Shown: one piece after another, positions 12,300 to 18,625 of the stretch
How positions within the stretch are numbered: position 1 is the first letter of the stretch
Layout of the letters: the number at the start of each line of letters is the position of its first letter
DNA from: Chloroflexota bacterium
GTDB taxonomy: Bacteria > Chloroflexota > Anaerolineae > Thermoflexales > Thermoflexaceae
DNA length: 18,625 bases
Direction: 5' to 3'
Assembly (NCBI GenBank): GCA_030550075.1
Contig: JAUQQB010000007.1
Coordinates: 1 to 18,625, forward strand
Notes under the pieces: generated by a model
Databases searched by the model: none
The model's input: only the letters and a program-made list of their open reading frames with translations
What the model was told of the DNA's origin: nothing
Program-made: the position numbers and the translations under genes

Positions 12300-14858
12300 A
12301 TGCATCGCCAGTCCCTAAATGGAATTTGGCTTTTCCGCCCCATGGGTACTGAGGAATGGATGCCCGCCCGGGTCCCGGGCAGCGTTTACCGGGATCTGAT
12401 GGCCGTCGGCCGCATCCCGGACCCGTTCCTGGACGATCACCTCCCTCAGGTCGCCTGGGTGGCGGAGCGCAATTGGGAATATCAGCGGGCGTTCTCGCTG
12501 GATCCGGCCCTCGCGTTGGAGGAGAGGATCGAACTGGTGTGTGCCGGGCTGGATACCCTGGCCGAGGTGTTCCTGAACGGGGAGCGGCTGGGCGAAGCCC
12601 GAAACATGTTTCGATCCTATCGCTGGCCGGTGCGCGATCTCCTCCGTCCGGAGAGGAATATCCTGCTCATCCACTTTCGCTCTCCTCTCGCCTTCGTTCG
12701 GGAACAACATCGGCGCTATCCGCTTCCTGAGCTTTTTTACCCCGGTGTCGCCCACCTCCGCAAAGCCCCCAGCCACTTCGGTTGGGATTGGGGACCGGAG
12801 CTTCCTTCGATAGGCATCTGGGGCGAGGTCGCCCTGGAGGGCTTCTCCAGCGCCCGCTTCTCGGATCTCCATATCCGCCAGCGCCACGAAGGCCATGGGG
12901 TCGTTCTGGATTTTCGGGCCCGTCTGGAGCGCAGGTCGGATTTCCCGCTTTCCATGAAAGTGATCCTTCAGGGCCCGGATGGGGATGCCGTTGAATGGGA
13001 AGTTCCGGTGAAGGAAGCGGAAATCGAGCTGGAAATCCCGATCGAACGCCCTCGCCTCTGGTGGCCGAACGGGCTGGGGGAACAACCGCTCTACACGCTG
13101 GAAGCCGAGCTGTGGACAGAGGAGCGCCTGTTGGATCGACGGCGAGAGACCCTTGGATTGCGGACGCTGGAGCTGCAACGGGAGCCGGACGCGTGGGGGG
13201 AGTCCTTCCGCTTTCTCGTCAACGGCGTCCCCGCATGGATTCGAGGGGCTAACGTCGTTCCTCCAGACGCTCGGAGCCCTTATGTCGAGGAGGAGCAGCT
13301 GGCCCGCCTCGTGCGCAGCGCTGCTGATGTCGGGATGAACATGCTGCGGGTGTGGGGCGGCGGGGGCTATGGGGATGACCGCTTTTACGCGCTGTGCGAT
13401 CGCTATGGGATCCTGGTGTGGCAGGATTTCCCCTTCGCCTGCATGCTCTATCCGCTCGATGAGCCGGGCTTCCTGGAGGAGGTGCGGGGGGAAGTGATGG
13501 AGAACGTGCGTCGCCTCCGTCATCATCCTTCGCTGGCCCTCTGGTGCGGCGGCAATGAAATCGAGATGCTATGGCCTCTCTGGCGCTGGCAGTGGAAACG
13601 ACGATCCGGGGAACTGACTCGCCTGGCCGCCGCCCATGAGCGGTTCTTTTACGAACTGCTCCCCGAATGGGTGCGCGCGGAGGATCCAGATCACCCCTAC
13701 TGGCCAGGCTCTCCTTCCTCCGGAACCTTCCGCCAGGAGGTCAACCGGGATCGGCGGGGGGATGCCCACCTCTGGCATGTCTGGCATGGCCTCGCTCCCA
13801 CCGTCGCCTACCGCGACCGGATCCCCCGCTTCGTCAGCGAGTTCGGCATTCAATCCCTCCCCTCGAAGGAGACGCTCCTCGCTTTCAGCCCGTCAAGCGA
13901 ATGGAGCTTCAAACGGCCCGCCATCCGCCGCCGGCAGCGATCCCCAGGAGGCAACGAGCGGCTGCTGTATTACCTGACAGAGCGATTCCGGATCCCAAAG
14001 GATTTTGAGGATCTGGCCTGGCTGACCCAGATCATGCAGGCCGAGGCCGTGCGAAGGGCCGTGGAGCACTGGCGCCGCCATCAGGATCGGTGCGGCGGCG
14101 CCCTCTACTGGCAGCTGAACGACGCCTGGCCCGCTATCTCGTGGTCCAGCATCGATGGGTATGGGCGCTGGAAAGCCCTGCACTACGCAGCCCGTCGGTT
14201 CTTCGCGCCGCTTGCCCTCGCCATCGAAATCCAGGGCTCCCGGGTGGAGATCCTGATGTTCAACGACACCATTCAGACCCACGAAGGCCTTCTCCGGTGG
14301 TCTCTGGAGACGTTCGAGGGGACTCCACTGCTCCGCGGCGAGGAGCACGTGCGGGCGCCCCCCCTGCAAACGACCCTGGTTCGGGAAGTGGAGGTGGGGG
14401 CCTTCCTGCGGCGGCACGGCCGGGACATCGCGTTCGTGGTGGAGCCCGGGGAGGGCCTGGAGCCCCTGGGCGTTCGGGTGGAATTGTTCGCGCCGGAGAA
14501 GGATCTGCGCCTGCCGGATCCTCAGCTGGAGGCAGCGCTCCAGGCTGAGGGCGCGGAGATGCGAATCACGCTGCGGGCGCGCGCCCTGGCCCGTTTCGTC
14601 ACCCTCTCGGTGGAGGGAGCGGATGTCGTTTTCAGCGATAACTTCTTCGATCTCCCCGACGGCCGCGTTCGGTCCGTCCGGGCTCCCCTCCCTCCCGGCT
14701 GGACCCCCGAGGCGTTCCGTCGGGGCCTGCGGATCCGCACCCTGGCTGATGTCCGTCCAATGGGCCCCCGGTGGTGGGATCACCTGTATCGCCTTCGCCT
14801 GCAGGTTTCCTCGCGCTGGATCCTGGAGCGATGGCTCCACCGATGGTTCGGATCATGA
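12300..14858 (+). CDS. Glycoside hydrolase family 2 beta-mannosidase
   Basis: The 852-residue protein has the GH2 beta-mannosidase layout: an N-terminal jelly-roll sugar-binding domain (about 1-180, including the diagnostic SHFGWDWGPELPSIGIW), an Ig-like domain (about 185-285), a catalytic TIM barrel (about 290-600) and C-terminal beta domains. The acid/base is Glu420 in CGGNEIE and the nucleophile Glu514 in FVSEFG. It hydrolyses terminal beta-mannose residues from manno-oligosaccharides. There is no signal peptide, so it acts in the cytosol on imported oligosaccharides. Length matches bacterial family members. The ATG at 12300 has no clear Shine-Dalgarno, and no promoter is obvious in 12091-12299. 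No mannan-transport gene is next to it; the upstream binding protein is of another family. Confidence 0.93.
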   Translation: MHRQSLNGIWLFRPMGTEEWMPARVPGSVYRDLMAVGRIPDPFLDDHLPQVAWVAERNWEYQRAFSLDPALALEERIELVCAGLDTLAEVFLNGERLGEARNMFRSYRWPVRDLLRPERNILLIHFRSPLAFVREQHRRYPLPELFYPGVAHLRKAPSHFGWDWGPELPSIGIWGEVALEGFSSARFSDLHIRQRHEGHGVVLDFRARLERRSDFPLSMKVILQGPDGDAVEWEVPVKEAEIELEIPIERPRLWWPNGLGEQPLYTLEAELWTEERLLDRRRETLGLRTLELQREPDAWGESFRFLVNGVPAWIRGANVVPPDARSPYVEEEQLARLVRSAADVGMNMLRVWGGGGYGDDRFYALCDRYGILVWQDFPFACMLYPLDEPGFLEEVRGEVMENVRRLRHHPSLALWCGGNEIEMLWPLWRWQWKRRSGELTRLAAAHERFFYELLPEWVRAEDPDHPYWPGSPSSGTFRQEVNRDRRGDAHLWHVWHGLAPTVAYRDRIPRFVSEFGIQSLPSKETLLAFSPSSEWSFKRPAIRRRQRSPGGNERLLYYLTERFRIPKDFEDLAWLTQIMQAEAVRRAVEHWRRHQDRCGGALYWQLNDAWPAISWSSIDGYGRWKALHYAARRFFAPLALAIEIQGSRVEILMFNDTIQTHEGLLRWSLETFEGTPLLRGEEHVRAPPLQTTLVREVEVGAFLRRHGRDIAFVVEPGEGLEPLGVRVELFAPEKDLRLPDPQLEAALQAEGAEMRITLRARALARFVTLSVEGADVVFSDNFFDLPDGRVRSVRAPLPPGWTPEAFRRGLRIRTLADVRPMGPRWWDHLYRLRLQVSSRWILERWLHRWFGS

Positions 14859-15077
14859 ATCCATGACCGCCTCACGGCGTGAGAAGGGACCAGATGTAAA
14901 CCTACCCTCCTCCCCCACGGCTTTCCAAATGCTTTTGAAAATCGAGAGGCCCATTACGCGAGGTGGCCTTCCGCGAGCTCCAGGCCATCCGCGCCGCCGC
15001 AGAGTTGGGAATTCGAGGCATAATTGAATGCAGGGCACAAGGTTCGTCTGGTAGGGTCTTCACAACAGGCAATCCAT

Positions 15078-15124
15078 GCCATAATGACAGGGGGCACGTT
15101 TTGCGTGCCCCCTGTCATTATGGC
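15078..15124 (+). promoter_or_regulatory. Perfect 21-bp hairpin in the glyQS leader
   Basis: Arms 15078-15098 and 15104-15124 are perfectly complementary (outer ccataatgacag, inner gggggcacg) with a five-base loop ttttg. It ends seven bases before the GGAGG ribosome-binding site (15132-15136), so it does not hide that site. There is no U-tract and no recognisable T-box antiterminator, so its role is open: leader RNA stability, a palindromic repeat, or a protein-binding dyad. The remaining 14859-15077 gap holds no gene. Confidence 0.7.
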
Positions 15125-15142
15125 CGCTGATGGAGGAATAGA

Positions 15143-18100
15143 ATGCCATCTCGACGTCCTCTCTCGTTCCAGGAGATCATCCTTCGCCTGCAGGAATTCT
15201 GGGCGGAGCAGGGTTGCCTGATCTGGCAGCCCTATAGCGAGAAAGTGGGGGCCGGGACGATGAACCCGGCTACCGTGTTGCGGGTGCTGGGCCCTGAGCC
15301 CTGGCGGGTGGCTTACGTCGAACCTTCCTACCGGCCGGCGGACGGGCGCTATGCGGAGAACCCGAATCGGATGCAGCTGCACCACCAATTCCAGGTGATC
15401 CTGAAGCCGGACCCCGGCAACCCCCAGGAGCTGTATCTGGAGAGCCTTCGCGCCCTGGGGATCGATTTCCGCCGCCACGATATCCGCTTCGTCGAGGACA
15501 ACTGGGAATCTCCCGCTCTGGGCGCCTGGGGGCTGGGCTGGGAGGTCTGGCTCGATGGGATGGAGATCACCCAGTTCACCTATTTCCAGCAGGCCGGCGG
15601 CCTCCCCCTGGACCCGGTGGCCGTGGAGATCACCTACGGCCTGGAGCGGATCGCCCTCTACCTCCAGGGAGTGCCCTCCGTCTGGGATCTGGATTGGGAC
15701 GGCATCCACACGTATGGGGAGATCCTGAAGCCATCGGAGATGGAGCACTGCATCTATAACTTCGAGCTGGCAGACGTCGAACGGCTTCGGGAGCTGTATC
15801 AGCATTATGAAGCGGAGGCCCGCGCCTGCATCGCTCGTGGCCTGGTGATCCCGGCCCATGATTACATCCTCCGTTGCTCGCACACCTTCAATTTGCTGGA
15901 TGCCCGCGGGGCCATCGGGGTCACCGAGCGCGCCCGTTATTTCGCCCGCATGCGCGATCTGGCCCGCCAGGTCGCCCAGCTTTATCTGCAACAGCGCGAG
16001 CGCCTGGGTTATCCCTTCTTGAAGAAAATGCCCCCCGCCCCCGCCCCGGCCCCAGCGCCGGCGCTGCCGACCGTCGAGACCGCAGAAGATTTCCTTCTGG
16101 AGATCGGAACAGAGGAACTTCCGGCGCGGGACCTGGAAGCGGCGCTGACGCAGCTCTCGGAAAACGCCCCGGCGATGTTCGCGGAGTCGCGCCTGGAGTA
16201 TGAATCGATGGGGATCCACGGCACCCCGCGCCGCCTGGTGGTCTACGTCCATCGTCTTCAACCCCGCACACGGCCGGTGGAGACATGGGTGAAAGGCCCG
16301 CCCGCCCATGTGGCCTTCGATGCGGAAGGCCGACCCACCCCTGCCGCTCTCGGTTTCGCCCGCGCTCAGGGGGTCCCTCTGGAGGCCCTCACCGTGCGGG
16401 ATCTGCCCGAAGGGCGATACGTGGGGGCCCTGAAGCGCACCGAGGGGCAGCCCACGGTCACGGTGCTGACCGGACTGCTGCCCCGCCTCATTGCCAGCCT
16501 GAAGTTCGAGCTGAGCATGCGCTGGAACGGCAGCGGCGTGGCCTTCTCTCGCCCCATCCGCTGGCTGGTCGCCCTCTACGGTCGGGAGGTGATCCCCTTC
16601 ACGTACGCGGGGGTTTCCAGCGGCCGCGAAACCCGGGGCCCTCGTCCGAAGGGCTCGCCGGCCATCCGCCTGGAACGGGCGGCGGATTACTTCCCGGCGA
16701 TGCGCCGGGCCCGCATTGTCGTCTCTGTGGAAGAGCGACGGGCGCGGATCCGAAAGGATCTGGAACGGCTCGCGGCGGAGGTCGGGGGGACGGTGCTGGA
16801 GGATCCCGAATTGCTGGCCGAGGTGGGGAATCTGGTGGAAACCCCGACCGTGCTGCGGGGGCGTTTCGATGAAGAGGCCCTGCGATTGCCCCACGAAGTG
16901 CTGATCACGGTGATGCGCAAACACCAGCGCTACTTCCCGGTGGTGGGCCCGGACGGGCGGTTGCGGCCCTATTTCCTCGCTGTCCGCAACGGCGGCCGAC
17001 GAGGGCTGGAGGTTGTCCGTCAGGGGAACGAGGCTGTGCTCCGGGCCCGGTTCGCCGACGCGGCGTATTTCTACGAGCACGACATCCGGCAGCCCTTAGA
17101 GGCCTTCCTGCCCCGCCTGACTACGCTGACCTTCCAGGAGCAGCTGGGCTCCATGCTGGACAAAACGCGCCGCCTGGAGGCGCTGGCCCCGACCATCGGG
17201 GCGATGCTGGGCCTGAACGAGGAGGACATGCGCACCCTGGCCCGGGCGGCCCATCTTTGCAAAGCGGACCTCGCCACCCAGATGGTCATCGAGTTCACGG
17301 AGCTCCAGGGGGTGATGGGACGGGAATACGCCCGGCGGTGCGGGGAACCGGAGGCGGTGGCGGTGGGGATCTTTGAGCACTATCTCCCGCGCTTCGCAGG
17401 GGACGCTCTGCCCCAGACCCGGCCGGGGATCGCCCTGGGGATCACGGATCGCCTCGATTCCCTGGTAGGCCTCTTCGCCGTCGGGCTGGCGCCCACCGGC
17501 TCCGCGGATCCTTATGGCCTGCGCCGCGCAGCCTCCGGCATGATCCAGATCCTCGCCGCCCATCGCCTGCGATTTTCCCTCTCGAAGGCGCTGGCCGCAG
17601 CCGCCGCCATCCAGCCCGTGTCCGTGAGCTCCGACGTCCTGGAAGAGGTCCGATCCTTTGTGATCGGCCGGCAACGGGTGGCCCTTCAGGAGGCCGGATA
17701 TCGCTACGACGTGATCGAGGCGGCCCTGGCCGCCCGGGGGGATGATCCGGCATGGGCGGCGGAAACCGCCGCCGGCCTGCAGCAGGCGGTGCAGCGGTCG
17801 GACTGGTCCCGCCTGCTGGCCTCTTACAGCCGGTGTGTGCGGATCCTGCGCAAGGCTGAAAGTGAGGGAAGCCGGCCATTCCCGGAGGTCGACCCGGCCT
17901 CCTTCCAGGAAGAAGCCGAGCGGCGCCTGTGGGAGGCCGTGCAGACGGCCCGAAGCCGGGTGCGGCCGGACAGCCCGGTGGAGGATCTGATCATCGGGCT
18001 GGAGGATCTGGCCCCGGTGATCGATCGCTTCTTCGAGGAAGTGCTGGTGATGCACGAAGAGGAAACGCTCCGCCGCAACCGCCTGGCCCTCCTTCAGGCC

Positions 18101-18154
18101 GTGGCGGATCTCGCGTATGGAATCGCGGACCTCAGCCGGCTGGAGGGGTTCTGA
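15143..18154 (+). CDS. glyQS: Glycyl-tRNA synthetase, fused alpha and beta chains
   Basis: The 1003-residue protein charges tRNA-Gly with glycine in the cytosol. Residues 1-295 are the alpha catalytic chain (FQEIILRLQEFWAEQG, QPYSEKVGAGTMNPAT, GPEPW, GRYAENPNR, and the VWLDGMEITQFTYFQQ block near 136-151). Residues 296-313 are an Ala-Pro-rich linker (PAPAPAPAPAL). From 314 the beta chain follows (EDFLLEIGTEELPARDLEAA), including the KADLATQMVIEFTELQGVMG block and the C-terminal anticodon-binding part. In most bacteria of this heterotetrameric type the chains are separate (glyQ, glyS); fusions are known in a few lineages such as chlamydiae. The start is supported by GGAGG six bases upstream. 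The gene is preceded by a 21-bp hairpin and ends facing a minus-strand glycosyltransferase-type gene. Confidence 0.96.
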   Translation: MPSRRPLSFQEIILRLQEFWAEQGCLIWQPYSEKVGAGTMNPATVLRVLGPEPWRVAYVEPSYRPADGRYAENPNRMQLHHQFQVILKPDPGNPQELYLESLRALGIDFRRHDIRFVEDNWESPALGAWGLGWEVWLDGMEITQFTYFQQAGGLPLDPVAVEITYGLERIALYLQGVPSVWDLDWDGIHTYGEILKPSEMEHCIYNFELADVERLRELYQHYEAEARACIARGLVIPAHDYILRCSHTFNLLDARGAIGVTERARYFARMRDLARQVAQLYLQQRERLGYPFLKKMPPAPAPAPAPALPTVETAEDFLLEIGTEELPARDLEAALTQLSENAPAMFAESRLEYESMGIHGTPRRLVVYVHRLQPRTRPVETWVKGPPAHVAFDAEGRPTPAALGFARAQGVPLEALTVRDLPEGRYVGALKRTEGQPTVTVLTGLLPRLIASLKFELSMRWNGSGVAFSRPIRWLVALYGREVIPFTYAGVSSGRETRGPRPKGSPAIRLERAADYFPAMRRARIVVSVEERRARIRKDLERLAAEVGGTVLEDPELLAEVGNLVETPTVLRGRFDEEALRLPHEVLITVMRKHQRYFPVVGPDGRLRPYFLAVRNGGRRGLEVVRQGNEAVLRARFADAAYFYEHDIRQPLEAFLPRLTTLTFQEQLGSMLDKTRRLEALAPTIGAMLGLNEEDMRTLARAAHLCKADLATQMVIEFTELQGVMGREYARRCGEPEAVAVGIFEHYLPRFAGDALPQTRPGIALGITDRLDSLVGLFAVGLAPTGSADPYGLRRAASGMIQILAAHRLRFSLSKALAAAAAIQPVSVSSDVLEEVRSFVIGRQRVALQEAGYRYDVIEAALAARGDDPAWAAETAAGLQQAVQRSDWSRLLASYSRCVRILRKAESEGSRPFPEVDPASFQEEAERRLWEAVQTARSRVRPDSPVEDLIIGLEDLAPVIDRFFEEVLVMHEEETLRRNRLALLQAVADLAYGIADLSRLEGF

Positions 18155-18183
18155 GGATTCCACCCCTGTCCAGGGATCTGGGG

Positions 18184-18222
18184 GTGGGCGGCGAGGCCGC
18201 CTTTGACGGCCTCGCCGCCCAC
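18184..18222. terminator. Bidirectional hairpin between convergent genes
   Basis: A perfect 16-bp stem (core gggcggcgaggccg, facing cggcctcgccgccc) closes a seven-base loop. It sits between the glyQS stop and the 3' end of the convergent sugar transferase gene. It lacks a U-tract on both sides but is well placed to end both transcripts. Confidence 0.6.
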
Positions 18223-18265
18223 AAAATCGATCCGCATTCCCCTCTTCACCCGCCGACCGGATGGC

Positions 18266-18625
18266 TCAATAGGCCCCTTCCCCCATGAGGACCCGGGGGA
18301 TCGTGCGGAGCATGATCTCCAGATCCAGCAGCGGCGACCAGTTCTCAATGTAGTAGATGTCCAGCAGACACATCTCATCAAACGTGAGATCGCTGCGACC
18401 GGAGATCTGCCACAGGCCTGTCATGCCGGGGACCGCGGCCAGTCGCTGGCGCTGCCAGGGCTTGTAGGCCTCCACTTCGGAAGGCACCGGCGGGCGCGGC
18501 CCGACCAGACTCATCTCCCCCCTCAGCACATTGATCAGCTGCGGCAGCTCATCCAGGCTAAGCCGTCGAAGGATCCGCCCGACCCGCGTGACCCGTGGGT
18601 CGTTGCGGATCTTGAAGAGCGGCCC
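18266..18625 (-). CDS. Bacterial sugar-phosphate transferase, 3' part (truncated by window end)
   Basis: The reading frame runs to the window edge, so only the last 119 residues are visible: GPLFKIRNDPRVTRVGRILR, then RRLSLDELPQLINVLRGEMS, then LVGPRPP, PGMTGLWQISGRSDLTFDEM and LDIYYIENWSPLLDLEIMLR. This is the C-terminal catalytic part of the WbaP/WcaJ/PglC-type phosphoglycosyltransferases, which transfer a sugar-1-phosphate to undecaprenyl phosphate at the inner face of the membrane and start exopolysaccharide, O-antigen or glycan synthesis. The N-terminal membrane segment would lie beyond base 18625. The GTG at 18529 is an internal valine codon, not the start. The nucleotide sugar used cannot be predicted. 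Confidence 0.93.
   Translation of the reverse strand, partial: GPLFKIRNDPRVTRVGRILRRLSLDELPQLINVLRGEMSLVGPRPPVPSEVEAYKPWQRQRLAAVPGMTGLWQISGRSDLTFDEMCLLDIYYIENWSPLLDLEIMLRTIPRVLMGEGAY

Noticed and set aside
12315..13526. Open frame of 403 codons on the minus strand opposite the beta-mannosidase
   Set aside because: Antisense to a clear GH2 enzyme and of low-information composition.
14940..15142. T-box riboswitch before glyQS
   Set aside because: The segment aggtggccttccgcg (14961-14975) only loosely resembles the T-box sequence; there is no specifier loop or terminator/antiterminator pair, and the same bases read as a coding-like fragment.
14954..17080. Long open frame of 708 codons on the minus strand opposite glyQS
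   Set aside because: It is antisense to an unmistakable glyQS gene; its His/Gln/Gly/Pro-rich composition is typical of the complement of GC-rich coding DNA, and it starts within glyQS.
18266..18529. Short 87-residue gene starting at GTG 18529
   Set aside because: The frame continues upstream to the window edge with strongly conserved sugar transferase sequence, so the GTG is an internal codon.
1..18625. tRNA or rRNA genes
   Set aside because: I looked for T-loop (ggttcga) and acceptor-stem patterns in the gaps and found no complete tRNA; no rRNA-like stretch was recognised.

Overview
The window reads as a chromosomal stretch of a GC-rich, probably thermophilic bacterium, most likely of the Chloroflexota (Anaerolineae/Thermoflexia type). 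The signs are a fused glycyl-tRNA synthetase alpha-beta chain, an F420-type LLM oxidoreductase, a BchI-like AAA+ protein with a cysteine insertion, a cytosolic DegS/DegU-like pair and the general base composition. The phylum is inferred from gene content; no rRNA or tRNA gene is present to confirm it.

Layout. Left part: a partial dispersed repeat and a strong hairpin (1-124), then two overlapping minus-strand genes, a BchI/ChlI-like ATPase and an LLM-class flavin oxidoreductase. A divergent plus-strand PAP2-type membrane protein (2621-3667) lacks the catalytic histidine of the PSGH motif. A gene-free repeat island (about 3.67-4.29 kb) carries three tandem, internally palindromic 97-98 bp units. 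Next comes a minus-strand two-component pair, response regulator then sensor kinase, coupled by a GTGA overlap. A divergent YhfC-like intramembrane protease follows.

Middle part: a compact minus-strand operon (10537 to 7425) in the order ArsR-type repressor, DsrE2-like protein, TusA, NarI/DsrM-like membrane protein, DsrK/HdrD-like iron-sulfur protein. It looks like a small sulfur-relay module in which persulfide carriers (DsrE2, TusA) are joined to a membrane quinone-linked DsrMK-like complex. No siroheme sulfite reductase (dsrAB) and no sHdr genes are visible. Its upstream region has a dyad that fits an ArsR operator and a CRP-like palindrome. This is the most interesting system in the window.

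Right part: a MITE-like palindromic element (about 10725-10903) related to the repeat at the left edge; a lipoprotein of the BMP/nucleoside-binding family with a clear promoter and a textbook terminator; a GH2 beta-mannosidase; a glyQS fusion gene preceded by a perfect 21-bp hairpin; and the 3' part of a minus-strand sugar-phosphate transferase cut by the window end.

Several long, perfect hairpins without a U-tract sit at gene ends (83-124, 7256-7303, 7308-7348, 18184-18222), between genes (9644-9670) or just upstream of a gene (15078-15124). Only the one after the lipoprotein gene has the classical U-tract.
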